Source: Ignavibacteriales bacterium (lineage in GTDB: Bacteria > Bacteroidota > Ignavibacteria > Ignavibacteriales > Ignavibacteriaceae). From it: 64,000 nucleotides of DNA. Numbering within the stretch: position 1 is the first letter of the stretch; every line of letters starts with the position of its first letter. Below the pieces are notes generated by a model. It had not been told where the DNA came from and did not search any database. It was given only the letters and a program-made list of their open reading frames with translations. Below are positions 16,920 through 26,060 of this stretch, piece by piece. Location: assembly GCA_015709675.1 (NCBI GenBank), contig CP054182.1, forward strand, positions 496,001 to 560,000, written 5' to 3'. The translations under genes and the position numbers were made by a program.

Positions 16920-17160
16920 CAGACTGATGAAATTCCGTCTCAAAAGAAAATTCTGCCGGTTGAAGACAGATTGTGATTTGTCTCAACAAGAATTGATGAA
17001 TTCGTACAGACTGATAACAATCCGTCTCAAAAGAAAATCCTGCCGATGGAAGACAGATTGTGATTTATCTCAACAAGAATTGATGAATTTGTACAGACTG
17101 ATAACAATCCGTCTCACATGAAAATGCTGCTCAATGAAGACTGATTGTCATCTGTCTCTG
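16920..17160. repeat. 87-bp tandem repeat, about 2.8 copies
   Basis: CAGACTGAT begins units at 16920, 17007 and 17094, a period of exactly 87 bp. Each unit contains palindrome-like CCGTCTC and GACAGATTGTGATTTGTCTC motifs related to the GACAGAT...ATCTGTC family at 21757-22110. The period is a multiple of 3, so a frame stays open through it, but the peptide is not a plausible protein. Confidence 0.75.
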
Positions 17161-17196
17161 CATTCACATTACTAATTACTAACTGCTAATTACTAA

Positions 17197-19539
17197 TTAA
17201 GCAATGTGTGCATAACGCAGTGATTCAGAATAATGCGCGCGGAGGTGCGATTTTATTGGGTGAAACTGATGCTGCTGCAGATGCGGATCATGCGCAATAA
17301 TTTCAAATGCATCACGCTGTGCGCTGATGAGTATCTCTGTGTCTTCGGTTAACACTGCATATTTCAATTCCGGATACCCGCTCTGTCTGATGCCGAATAT
17401 ATCTCCCGGCCCGCGGAGCTTCATATCAATATCCGCAATCTTAAATCCGTCCGTATGCTGAACCATTGCTTCAAGGCGGATTGCCGATTTAAATTTTTCC
17501 ATCATCCAGGCAGGCATCCGGTCAAGCTGTCCGCGGAACCGTGAAGCTGATGCAGCAGTCTCATCCTTGGTGACCAGAATGCAGTACCCCTGCTTCTCGC
17601 TCCTGCCAACTCTTCCCCTTAGCTGATGAAGCTGAGAAAGTCCGAACCGGTGCGCTTCGTTGATGATGATGATATTAGCATCCGGAATATCAATCCCCAC
17701 CTCAATGACCGTTGTGGCAAAAAGAATGTCAAACTCTTTGTCCGCAAATTTTTTCATAATGGATTCCTTTTCGCTCCACTTCATCCTGCCATGGACAAGT
17801 CCGGTCCGGCAATCCTGCAGATACGTTGCTGAAAGTTCTGCATAATTTTCCTCCGCGGCTTTCAGATCAAGTTTTTCTGATTCTTCCACCAGCGGATAAA
17901 CAATAAATGTCTGATACCCGTCTTTAATTTTCTCTTTCGCGAATTCAAGTATTGCCGGAAGCCTGGATTCACCCCTCAATGAAGTTGTAATCGGGATTCT
18001 GTTCGCCGGCATTTCATCTATAACAGAGTTATCAAGGTCTCCGTACACGGTTAATGATAAAGTTCTTGGTATTGGTGTGGCGGACATCACAAGGACATCA
18101 GGATTTAATCCTTTATTCATGAGTCTTGCCCTCTGCACCACTCCGAAACGGTGCTGTTCATCAACTACAACCAGTCCCAGTTTGTTAAAGAGTACTTCCT
18201 CTTCAAATAATGCATGAGTTCCGATAACAATCTGCGATGATCCCGTTGCAATTGCATTCAGATGTTCAGTGCGGACAGATTTTTTTTGTCCCCCAATTAA
18301 CAATGACACATTAACCATTCTTTCAGGAAATGTTTCGCAATATCTTTTTATGAGTTTGCTGATATTCAGGTAATGCTGATTGGCAAGAATTTCAGTCGGC
18401 GCCATCATTACTGCCTGATATCCGTTTTCAACAGCAAGAAGCATGGCGATAAGGGCAACAATGGTCTTTCCGCTGCCAACATCCCCCTGAAGCAGACGGT
18501 TCATAGGTTTTGGTGTAAGCATATCCCGGAAGATTTCACGCGAAACTTTTTTTTGTGCCTGTGTCAGTTCAAAAGGAAGCGTGGTCATAAATTCCCTGAT
18601 CATTTCAGTCTTATTTTCAAACTGAATGCCCGGCAGTTCTTCCTTCACGTTCCTTTTTCTCATGGCAATCAGGATTTCCAGATAAAAGAGCTCCTCATAT
18701 TTCAGCCGCCGATGGCATTCCTCTATTTCATCCATGGAAGCCGGATAATGCACCTTTCGCACAAGTTCGTTCAGAGGCAAAAATTTATATTTCCTGATAA
18801 TTGAGTCCGGAAGCGTTTCGGGAATATATACAGCATACTGGTCAACCGCTGCCATTGCCATTCGCCTCAGACTCATATCTCCGATGTTTTTCTCCTTCAG
18901 CTCTTTGGGAAGCCGGTAAACGGGGAGTATTTTTCCTGTATTGTAAAACTGCTGAGTTTCATCTTCAGTAATCTTATCATAATCAGGATGAGGGAACTGC
19001 AGATTCCCAAATTTTGAAAACGCCGGCTTTCCTGATATGGCAAACGTTTCCCCGATAACAAACTTATTAATATGGTAACGGGCTCCCTGAAACCAAACTC
19101 CCTCAAAAAATCCCCCTTTATCCCGGAAGTTAACAATCAGAATTTCTCTTCCTCCGAATCGTTTGCTCTCTTTATTATACACCGTCCCGATGATGGTAAC
19201 TTCAGAGTCATTCCCCTCACGGATAAACTGGGCTAACTGGCTGCTGTTTACAATAGTTGACCGGTCAAGATATCGTGCCGGAAAATAAAAAAGCATATCG
19301 CGGATCGTCTTAATCCCGATCTTTGCAAACGGAACCGCTCTTTTGGGACCGATGCCCGGAAGATATTGTATGGATGAATCTAAATTCGCGAAGGACATAA
19401 TTCTGAACTTTTCATGATGCAATTTAAGAATTCCCTTATGCAAAACCGGAACGGCAGCTGCCGGGTTATTTCTTTCTTTAATCATCCTGGCTAATGTTGT
19501 TTCCTTTCCGTCTGTCATTTCTTTTGAAGAGTTTATCAT
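17197..19539 (-). CDS. recG: ATP-dependent DNA helicase RecG
   Basis: A helicase that remodels stalled forks and branched DNA. The wedge/OB domain starts at LDSSIQYLPGIGPKRA. Helicase motifs are complete: Walker A RLLQGDVGSGKTIVALIA, DEQHRFGVVQR (DExH box), VMSATPIPRTLSLTVYGD and QLRGRVGRS. The ORF gives 780 residues, longer than usual (near 700). The ATG at 19539 has GGAAGG in front; an internal ATG at 19398 would give 733 residues and begin just before the conserved domain. The 47-residue extension is unrecognised. The stop codon lies in a TTACTAATTA simple repeat. Confidence 0.95.
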   Translation of the reverse strand: MINSSKEMTDGKETTLARMIKERNNPAAAVPVLHKGILKLHHEKFRIMSFANLDSSIQYLPGIGPKRAVPFAKIGIKTIRDMLFYFPARYLDRSTIVNSSQLAQFIREGNDSEVTIIGTVYNKESKRFGGREILIVNFRDKGGFFEGVWFQGARYHINKFVIGETFAISGKPAFSKFGNLQFPHPDYDKITEDETQQFYNTGKILPVYRLPKELKEKNIGDMSLRRMAMAAVDQYAVYIPETLPDSIIRKYKFLPLNELVRKVHYPASMDEIEECHRRLKYEELFYLEILIAMRKRNVKEELPGIQFENKTEMIREFMTTLPFELTQAQKKVSREIFRDMLTPKPMNRLLQGDVGSGKTIVALIAMLLAVENGYQAVMMAPTEILANQHYLNISKLIKRYCETFPERMVNVSLLIGGQKKSVRTEHLNAIATGSSQIVIGTHALFEEEVLFNKLGLVVVDEQHRFGVVQRARLMNKGLNPDVLVMSATPIPRTLSLTVYGDLDNSVIDEMPANRIPITTSLRGESRLPAILEFAKEKIKDGYQTFIVYPLVEESEKLDLKAAEENYAELSATYLQDCRTGLVHGRMKWSEKESIMKKFADKEFDILFATTVIEVGIDIPDANIIIINEAHRFGLSQLHQLRGRVGRSEKQGYCILVTKDETAASASRFRGQLDRMPAWMMEKFKSAIRLEAMVQHTDGFKIADIDMKLRGPGDIFGIRQSGYPELKYAVLTEDTEILISAQRDAFEIIAHDPHLQQHQFHPIKSHLRAHYSESLRYAHIA

Positions 19540-19598
19540 CTTCCTTCCGGGTTCCTCAGCTGCACTCGTTAGATTGCATGCTTAACTAAAGAGGACTG

Positions 19599-20468
19599 AT
19601 GAAAAGACTTTCACTTTTTCCGCTATTTCTGCTTCTGGGATTATTAACTACAGGATGCGGTATCATCTGGACTTCTCCTGCTTATTACACCCCGTCAGCA
19701 GAGGTTGAACTCCTCGCGCCCATTATGAGCAGGGAGGGATATGACTCTGTGCACGCTTATTTTACCCGCCCCTATATCGTATATATTGAGGGGGAGCGTT
19801 CCGCGCTTGTGTTCGGAGCGTCTCACACAAAAGACCCTGACGACCCCCAGTTTGCAAAAATTGACTCACTCTGGCATGCATTTAATCCTGATGCCGCTCT
19901 GGTTGAAGGAAGACTCGGTTTTTTACTCAAAGGACTGATGGACCCTGTTGTTAACCATGGGGAAGGGGGTTACGTATATAATCTTGCCAGGCAAAAAGGA
20001 ATTGAAGTCTATTCATGGGATCCTGCAATTGACCAGGATGTAAAGAATACCCTGCGTTATTACACACCCCGGCAGACTGCCCTCTTTTATGTTCTTCGCC
20101 CGTATTTTTCCAATATCAGATTCGGTAAGCCGGATGACCCCGATGCTTTTGTTGAGGAGTTCAGAGCAAAGCGGACAAAAATTCCCGGACTTGAAGGATC
20201 ACTTAACAGCATTGCGGAAATTGATTCGATATGGGCCGCAGATTTTAAGGGACTTCCTGACTGGCGCGAGACCTCAGATGCTTACGGGCTTCCTCTCTAT
20301 CTTGGCTCTATTGCCGCGCTTTCAAATAACTACCGTGATGAGCATTTTGTAAAAACCATTGCCGATCTCACAAAAAAAGGTAAACGGGTATTTGCCGTTG
20401 CCGGATCAAGCCATGCGGTAAAAATCGAAAAAAGTCTGAAGGAAACCCTATCATCAAAACAGCCATAA
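19599..20468 (+). CDS. TraB/GumN (TIKI)-like lipoprotein
   Basis: A 289-residue envelope protein. Residues 1-20 form a lipoprotein-type signal ending LLTTGC (Cys20). The mature part has VFGASHTKDPDDPQF near the N-terminus, DAALVEGRLGF, and VFAVAGSSHAV near the C-terminus. These are the paired GxxH / E / GxxH elements of the TraB/GumN/TIKI fold, of which some members are metal-dependent proteases. AAGAGGACTG precedes the ATG. It is divergent from recG, 59 bp away, and is followed by a strong terminator. The family call is moderate; the substrate is unknown. Confidence 0.7.
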   Translation: MKRLSLFPLFLLLGLLTTGCGIIWTSPAYYTPSAEVELLAPIMSREGYDSVHAYFTRPYIVYIEGERSALVFGASHTKDPDDPQFAKIDSLWHAFNPDAALVEGRLGFLLKGLMDPVVNHGEGGYVYNLARQKGIEVYSWDPAIDQDVKNTLRYYTPRQTALFYVLRPYFSNIRFGKPDDPDAFVEEFRAKRTKIPGLEGSLNSIAEIDSIWAADFKGLPDWRETSDAYGLPLYLGSIAALSNNYRDEHFVKTIADLTKKGKRVFAVAGSSHAVKIEKSLKETLSSKQP

Positions 20469-20507
20469 ATCATACGCGCTTTTTATTCTCCTGAAAAGTT
20501 TTCTCCC

Positions 20508-20545
20508 GCTTCCTCCGGATGCTGATTCCGGAGGAAGCCGGCTTT
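20508..20545 (+). terminator. Terminator after the TraB-like gene
   Basis: A perfect 12-bp stem, GCTTCCTCCGGA (20508-20519) with TCCGGAGGAAGC (20527-20538), a 7-nt loop, then CGGCTTTTA. It lies 40 nt after the stop codon. The T run is short. Confidence 0.7.
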
Positions 20546-20585
20546 TACCACACCAGACCACTCCGGAAGGCACCCCCTTTTTTCG

Positions 20586-20593
20586 TATATTTG
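20586..20593 (+). promoter_or_regulatory. TATATTTG -7-like box upstream of prfA
   Basis: TATATTTG lies 24 nt before the prfA ATG. No TTG was found at the usual -33 distance. Confidence 0.45.
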
Positions 20594-20617
20594 CATCAGT
20601 AAATTTATTATGAGTGC

Positions 20618-21697
20618 ATGGATTTATTTAGCAAGATATCGAAGATTAAAGAGAAGTACGACCGCATAACCGAGCAGCTCTCCGATCCTCAGAACCTTAA
20701 CAACAATGAAAAACTGATTCAGCTAAGCCGGGAGCGGAGTGATCTCACTCCCCTGATTGAATCGTTTGCCCGTTATACGAAAGTATTAAATGACATCACC
20801 GGCAATAAAGAACTGATTGACTCCGGAGATAAAGATTTTGCGGAAATTGCACAGGCAGAGCTGGCCTCCCTGAATGAGCAAAAAGAAAAACTTGAAGAAG
20901 AACTGAAAATCCTCCTTCTCCCTAAAGATCCCAACGACAGCAACGATGTAATCATGGAAATCCGTGCAGGCACCGGCGGTGATGAAGCCGCTTTGTTTGC
21001 CGGTGATCTTTTCAGAATGTATTCCCGTTACTTTGAAACCCGCGGATGGAGAACTGAAATAATTGACGTGAGCGATACCGGCATTGGAGGTTATAAAGAA
21101 ATTGTCATGTCGGTAACCGGAGAAAATGTTTACGCCGACCTGAAGTTTGAAAGCGGCGTTCATCGTGTGCAGAGAGTTCCGGCCACTGAAGCAAACGGAA
21201 GAGTACACACTTCTGCTGCATCAGTAGCAGTACTGCCCGAAGTTGAAGAAGTGCAGGTGGATATAAATCCCGCCGATCTTAAAATTGATGTGTACCGGAG
21301 CGGCGGTGCGGGAGGGCAGAACGTAAATAAAGTTGAAACTGCAATCCGCATTACTCATTTGCCAACCGGATTGGTTGTACAGTGCCAGGATGAACGCTCA
21401 CAGTTAAAGAACCGCCAGAAAGCAATGAAGGTATTGCGCGCTCGTCTTTATGAAGCAAAGATGAAAGAGCAGAACAGTGAAATAGCCGCGCAGAGAAAAC
21501 TTATGGTGCGCAGCGGCGACAGAAGCGATAAGATAAGAACGTATAACTTTCCCCAGAACAGAATCACCGATCACCGGATAGGGCTTACCTTATATAACTT
21601 AGCCGGAGTAATCAACGGCGACTTAAACGAACTCATCGAGCAGCTTAAAATTGCCGACCGCGCAGAGCGGCTGAGGATGGATTTAGAACTGGCATAG
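20618..21697 (+). CDS. prfA: Peptide chain release factor 1
   Basis: A 359-residue class I release factor reading UAA and UAG. The codon-recognition PAT motif occurs in [14 protein letters not shown], which separates RF1 from RF2 (SPF). The catalytic GGQ is at residues 232-234 ([12 protein letters not shown]). The C-terminal signature [15 protein letters not shown] is present and the length is standard. The gene stands alone between a terminator and a repeat array. Confidence 0.97.
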   Translation: MDLFSKISKIKEKYDRITEQLSDPQNLNNNEKLIQLSRERSDLTPLIESFARYTKVLNDITGNKELIDSGDKDFAEIAQAELASLNEQKEKLEEELKILLLPKDPNDSNDVIMEIRAGTGGDEAALFAGDLFRMYSRYFETRGWRTEIIDVSDTGIGGYKEIVMSVTGENVYADLKFESGVHRVQRVPATEANGRVHTSAASVAVLPEVEEVQVDINPADLKIDVYRSGGAGGQNVNKVETAIRITHLPTGLVVQCQDERSQLKNRQKAMKVLRARLYEAKMKEQNSEIAAQRKLMVRSGDRSDKIRTYNFPQNRITDHRIGLTLYNLAGVINGDLNELIEQLKIADRAERLRMDLELA

Positions 21698-21756
21698 TCC
21701 GGCGCTGGTTCGTTCCTTAAGAACTGCAAGGACAAAATAAGCTGATGCATATATCT

Positions 21757-22115
21757 TTCGTACCGACAGATGACAATCTGTCGTGCAGTAAAGTCCCAAA
21801 TTTCTTTCAACTATCGAGTTGCGCCGGATAATCATCCGGCGGTACGAATCCTTAGATTCAATTCGTTTAATATCAATCTTTACTAAACATCCTTTGTTCC
21901 GACAGATCACAATCTGTCGTACAGTAAAGCCCCCACTTTCTTTGAATAACCGGGTACTCAGGATAATCATCCTGTGGTACGAATCATTAGGGTCAATTCA
22001 TTTAATATCAGTATTTATTAAACATCCTTCGTACCGACAGATGACAATCTTCCGTGCAGTAAAGTCCCAAATTTCTTTCAACAACCGAGTTGCGCAGGAT
22101 AATCATTCGGCCTAA
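21757..22115. repeat. Approx. 135-bp tandem repeat with paired palindromes, three copies
   Basis: GACAGAT...AATCTGTC palindromes begin at 21765, 21901 and 22036 (periods 136 and 135). In each unit this palindrome is followed by a second one of the type GGATAATCATCC, the two flanked by GTACGAAT or GTACCGAC. Copy 3 has lost part of its first palindrome (AATCTTCCG). No gene lies in 21698-22215. Confidence 0.8.
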
Positions 22116-22163
22116 CGAATTATTTAAAATGAGTTAACTTCTTATTCCCCCTCTTTAAAACAA

Positions 22164-22199
22164 AAAACCGCTTCCCCTTTGAAAAGAGGAAGCGGTTTT
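22164..22199 (-). terminator. Terminator after rseP (bidirectional in form)
   Basis: A 12-bp stem AAAACCGCTTCC (22164-22175) / GGAAGCGGTTTT (22188-22199). On the minus strand it is followed by TTGTTTTAAAG. It lies 17 nt after the rseP stop. Confidence 0.8.
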
Positions 22200-22215
22200 A
22201 ATTTTTAATTATGTA

Positions 22216-23577
22216 TTAAAGACTAAGAATATCATTATATAAAATAAACGCCATCAGTACCAGAAGCAGCACAAAGCCGGCATTCTGGATAACAATCTTC
22301 GTCTTAAGCGGAATCTCACGCTTCATTGCACCTTCAATCAGAATCATCACCAGATGACCGCCGTCAAGTGCAGGGAAGGGGAGGATGTTCAGCAGTGCAA
22401 GACTTAAGCTGAGCAGCCCGAGGAACATGAGAAAACTCTGCAGGCCGCTATCCGCTGAGCGCGCCGCAAACTGCGCAATCTTAATCGGTCCGCCGAATGC
22501 ACGCTTAAACTCAACATCTCCGGTTATCACACGCTTCAGCATGATGAAGGTGAGCGCCGACATATTGCCCATATCACGGAAGCCCAGCCCCACCGATTCA
22601 AAAAATCCGTAGGTGATATTCTCTGTTTCACCGAGGTATATATATCCGCCCAGAATGACGCCTATCTTGCCGTCACTGCCGGGATTGATGGTAAAGCCAA
22701 GTGTGTCCTTTTCACCGCGGAGCACCTTGAGGGTAATATCGCGGTCAGCAGCATTGGAGATCATCCCTATGGTCTGCTGAACAGTATATATGGAAGTATC
22801 GTTAATACTTAAGAGGATATCTCCGGTCTTAATGCCTCCCTTGTCAGCTTCCGCGTCTTTCAGCAGGTCGCTCACAACCGGCTTCAGATTCTCCGTAAGG
22901 AGAAAAGGCCCCTGCGACTCATCCTTCGGAACCTGGTTGCGCGGAACGGTAATCACTGTTTTTTCAGCATTGCGCTCAACATCAAACTTCAGATCAAGAC
23001 CCATACCTGCAACAAACACTTCATTGCGAATATCTTCCCAGTATTTCATTTCTTTGCCGTTAATGGCAAGAATTTTATCTCCTGCCTGAAAGCCGAGTGA
23101 ATCGGCCAGACTCTGTTCAGCTACATAGCCGACTGTGGTGGTCTTGCTGAACGTTTTTCCTTCAAAATAATTATTGCCCCAGAATACTGCCAGGGCAAGA
23201 AGCAGATTCATCAGCACACCGCCGGTGATAACAAATACTTTTGCAAGTGTTGACTTTGACCTGAACTCATGCGGCTGCGGCGGTTTTGAAGCAAAATCGG
23301 TATCCATGCTCTCATCAACCATGCCTGCTATCTTCACATATCCGCCAAGGGGGAGAAGATTAATCTTATAGTCAGTATGTCCCTGTAAATCGGTATCCTT
23401 TGGGAGCTCACCAAAAGTGAAGCCGGTTACCTTGTTCCATCCGAACAGGCGGTAGCCGAATCCGATAGCAAATGCATCCGTCTGTATTCCGCAGAGACGG
23501 GCAGCAGCAAAGTGCCCGAACTCATGGATAAAAACCAGAATGCCAACAGTGATGATAAAATAAAGTAGTGCGTCCAT
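22216..23577 (-). CDS. rseP: RIP metalloprotease RseP (site-2 protease)
   Basis: A 453-residue inner-membrane zinc protease cutting transmembrane substrates, in many bacteria an anti-sigma factor. HEFGH is at residues 18-22 in the first membrane segment, and FPALDGGHLV near the C-terminus supplies the third zinc ligand. PDZ segments lie between (VAEQSLADSLGFQAGDKILAINGKE, and GIKTGDILLSINDT). It follows dxr by 19 nt, the common dxr-rseP pairing, and ends at a terminator. Confidence 0.95.
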   Translation of the reverse strand: MDALLYFIITVGILVFIHEFGHFAAARLCGIQTDAFAIGFGYRLFGWNKVTGFTFGELPKDTDLQGHTDYKINLLPLGGYVKIAGMVDESMDTDFASKPPQPHEFRSKSTLAKVFVITGGVLMNLLLALAVFWGNNYFEGKTFSKTTTVGYVAEQSLADSLGFQAGDKILAINGKEMKYWEDIRNEVFVAGMGLDLKFDVERNAEKTVITVPRNQVPKDESQGPFLLTENLKPVVSDLLKDAEADKGGIKTGDILLSINDTSIYTVQQTIGMISNAADRDITLKVLRGEKDTLGFTINPGSDGKIGVILGGYIYLGETENITYGFFESVGLGFRDMGNMSALTFIMLKRVITGDVEFKRAFGGPIKIAQFAARSADSGLQSFLMFLGLLSLSLALLNILPFPALDGGHLVMILIEGAMKREIPLKTKIVIQNAGFVLLLVLMAFILYNDILSL

Positions 23578-23596
23578 GCAGTATATATATCTATTA

Positions 23597-24739
23597 TTAA
23601 ACTAATGAAGCCGCGTAGCTGCGGGTTGTCTGATCACAATAAATAAGCGTTTCAAGATCCGGGCGGCTGGTGTTTTGAATGCTGTCCAGCGACCGGCTGA
23701 TAATCTCCGGTATCTGCTGAAAGCCAATTTCGCCATTAAGGAATCTTGCCACTGCCACTTCATTAGATGCATTCAGGATGCAGGAAGTTGTGCCTCCGGT
23801 ATCAAGTACATCAAACGCAAGTTTAAGGCAGCGGAATTTCTGATAATCAGGTTCAAAAAATGTCAGATTTCGTATTGAGGGCAGATGTGTGGTTACATAC
23901 TTTGCCGGAAGCCGTTCCGGATAGGTCAGGGCAAGCTGAATCGGAATCTTCATATCCGGCGTGCTTAACTGTGCCTTAATTGATCCGTCAACAAATTCAA
24001 CCATTGAATGAATCACCGACTGCGGATGAATCACCACTTCAATCTTTTCTTTCGGAAAATTAAAAAGCCAGTGCGCCTCAATCACTTCAAGACCCTTATT
24101 CATCATAGAAGCTGAATCAATCGTGATCTTTGATCCCATCTTCCATGTGGGGTGGTTAAGCGCCTGAGCAACCGTTACGGATGCAAGTTCGTCTGCTGAA
24201 AGATTCAGGAACGGTCCGCCGGATGCAGTGAGTATTAGTTTTTCAACTTCCTGAATATTCTCGCCAATAAGGCACTGGAAGATTGCGCTGTGTTCTGAGT
24301 CCACAGGCAGCAGTTCAGCATGATACTTCAGGCAAAGGTCTTTAACCAGTTCACCGGCAACAACAAGTGTCTCTTTATTAGCAAGAGCGATTCGCTTACC
24401 GCGTTTGATTGCCTCGATAGTCGGCTGAAGTCCGGCAAAGCCCACCATAGCACCGGTAAAAATATCATAGTCGGCCGTGCGTGCGGCTTCATTCAGCCCC
24501 TCATCCCCTTCAAGGACGGTCAGGCCGTATATATTGTCACCCCTCAGTTCTTTTGCTTTTGCGGGATCACGGACAACTGCAACTTTAGGACGGAATTCCG
24601 CAATCTGTTTCCTCAGCAGATCAATGCCGGTATTAACGCAGAGCACCTCCACGCTGAAGCGGTCAGGGTACTGCCTCACAACATCAAGCGTTGCTGTACC
24701 TATTGAGCCGGTTGATCCAAAAAGGGCTATCTTTTTCAA
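23597..24739 (-). CDS. dxr: 1-deoxy-D-xylulose-5-phosphate reductoisomerase
   Basis: A 380-residue NADPH-dependent enzyme of the MEP isoprenoid pathway. The N-terminal GSTGSIGTATLDVVRQYP binds NADPH; PVDSEHSAIFQCL and TASGGPF form the metal and substrate site; HPTWKMGSKITIDSASMMNKG is strongly conserved. The length is normal. It is 9 nt from a small membrane-protein gene upstream and 19 nt from rseP downstream. Confidence 0.97.
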   Translation of the reverse strand: MKKIALFGSTGSIGTATLDVVRQYPDRFSVEVLCVNTGIDLLRKQIAEFRPKVAVVRDPAKAKELRGDNIYGLTVLEGDEGLNEAARTADYDIFTGAMVGFAGLQPTIEAIKRGKRIALANKETLVVAGELVKDLCLKYHAELLPVDSEHSAIFQCLIGENIQEVEKLILTASGGPFLNLSADELASVTVAQALNHPTWKMGSKITIDSASMMNKGLEVIEAHWLFNFPKEKIEVVIHPQSVIHSMVEFVDGSIKAQLSTPDMKIPIQLALTYPERLPAKYVTTHLPSIRNLTFFEPDYQKFRCLKLAFDVLDTGGTTSCILNASNEVAVARFLNGEIGFQQIPEIISRSLDSIQNTSRPDLETLIYCDQTTRSYAASLV

Positions 24740-24748
24740 TGAAATATC

Positions 24749-25234
24749 TTACTGCCCCATCAGGCGGCGTGAGTAAGCAAAAAGGAAGTTCAGCACAATC
24801 ATAACGCCGGATATATATGACCACTTTACCAGCTTTGCCACCTGGCTCAGCACCTCATCTGATACTGAAGCGGCATTTGCTTCAAGGCCGGCCTTAATTT
24901 TTTTACTGGCGGGAATCACAACCGCAAATACAATAACCAGCAGGAATACCATCAGGAACTGCTTTGAGGTGAGCCAGTGGTTTCCGTCAAACTGGAAAAA
25001 CGAGTAATAACCGAAGGTCAGCACCATGATGATTCCGGTAATCAGAACACCGTTACCGCCTATGTTACCGGCAAAGCCGATGAACTTAACCAGGGAGCGG
25101 ATCAGTCCCGGAGCAGCCGGAGTTTTGGCTGATGCCTTAATCTCCTTATTCAGGATCATGGCAGCCGGAATGACGCTCAGCCAGAGCGCGGCAGAAATAA
25201 CATGAAGTGCTATCCAAAGGGTATTTTGAAGCAT
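24749..25234 (-). CDS. Small integral membrane protein, four predicted segments, family not recognised
   Basis: A 161-residue hydrophobic protein with four likely membrane helices (about residues 5-28, 47-70, 88-108 and 135-152) and a conserved-looking first helix LHVISAALWLSVIPAAM. It resembles small CopD- or DUF2269-like membrane proteins in pattern only. It begins the run with dxr and rseP (9-nt gap). A TATTTTTG box lies at 25251-25258 on the minus strand. Confidence 0.7.
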   Translation of the reverse strand: MLQNTLWIALHVISAALWLSVIPAAMILNKEIKASAKTPAAPGLIRSLVKFIGFAGNIGGNGVLITGIIMVLTFGYYSFFQFDGNHWLTSKQFLMVFLLVIVFAVVIPASKKIKAGLEANAASVSDEVLSQVAKLVKWSYISGVMIVLNFLFAYSRRLMGQ

Positions 25235-25411
25235 GAAATCCTCAGAAAATCAAAAATAGTTGGTAAAAATACGAAAAAAAGCCCCCACGGTAAGTAACAA
25301 TTCTTTCCCCCGGGAGGTTCAGTCTTAATTGAGAATTGATAGTGGAGAATGGAGAATTTGAGGGTTTTTAAGAGCAAATCTTCTTCACCACGGGTTCTGA
25401 AGGAAAGAGAA

Positions 25412-25446
25412 TTTGGTTCATATTGTCTATATTATTGCTATATTTG
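25412..25446 (+). promoter_or_regulatory. Promoter of the AbiE-like pair
   Basis: TTTG at 25412-25415, a 23-nt spacer, then TATATTTG at 25439-25446. The expected start of transcription is only a few bases before the ATG at 25455, so the message would be leaderless or nearly so if that ATG is used. Confidence 0.55.
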
Positions 25447-25454
25447 CAGACATA

Positions 25455-26060
25455 ATGAACCAGGTTATGCAAAAAATACTTACACTATTCAATAACAATC
25501 ATGGCTATGCAAAGATGCAGGAATTGAAAGATGCCGGCATCCACACCCGCGATGTGGCCTCAGCGCTTCAAAGCGGAGTTATTGAAAAGTTCGCACCTGG
25601 AAAATATAAACTCATAAACTATCCCTGGGATGAATTCAGCAGTTTTACCGATATCGCCTTTGTCAGGACTGATGCGGTGGTGTGTCTTCAATCAGCTGCG
25701 GAATATCATGGGCTGACCACCTATAATCCTTCAGTGGTTGCGGTTGCGGTACCGAAGGGGAGCCGCGGAATTTCTCTAAGTCATCCTCCCGTGAGTGTTC
25801 ATTTTTTTTCTCCGGATCAATACAAAACAGAAATTCTTACTGTTAAAGCTGCCGGTGGTGAGTTTTCAGTTTATTCAATGGAAAAAACTGTTGTTGATCT
25901 TTTTAGGTTTCGAAATAAGGCTGGTATGGATCTGGTACTTGAAGTCCTGAAAAGTTATCTTAGCAGAAAAGACCGGAACATAAATCTGCTGCTGCACTAT
26001 GCCAGAAAATTCCGTGTTTACTCAATACTTAACGCTTCTGTGAAAGCCATGGTTGTATGA
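25455..26060 (+). CDS. AbiEi-type antitoxin (winged-helix)
   Basis: About 201 residues. The N-terminal part (KILTLFNNNHGYAKMQELKDAGIHTRDVASALQSGVIEKFAPGKYKL) is the winged-helix of AbiEi-type antitoxins, followed by the C-terminal domain ending FSVYSMEKTVVDLFRFR. In characterised AbiE systems this protein represses the promoter and prevents toxin action. A promoter lies immediately upstream and overlaps any longer frame, so I start at ATG 25455; ATG 25467 is also possible. It overlaps the toxin gene by 4 nt. Confidence 0.82.
   Translation: MNQVMQKILTLFNNNHGYAKMQELKDAGIHTRDVASALQSGVIEKFAPGKYKLINYPWDEFSSFTDIAFVRTDAVVCLQSAAEYHGLTTYNPSVVAVAVPKGSRGISLSHPPVSVHFFSPDQYKTEILTVKAAGGEFSVYSMEKTVVDLFRFRNKAGMDLVLEVLKSYLSRKDRNINLLLHYARKFRVYSILNASVKAMVV

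Noticed and set aside
16888-17121. 77-codon frame with repeated peptide
   Set aside because: It arises because the 87-bp tandem period is a multiple of three.
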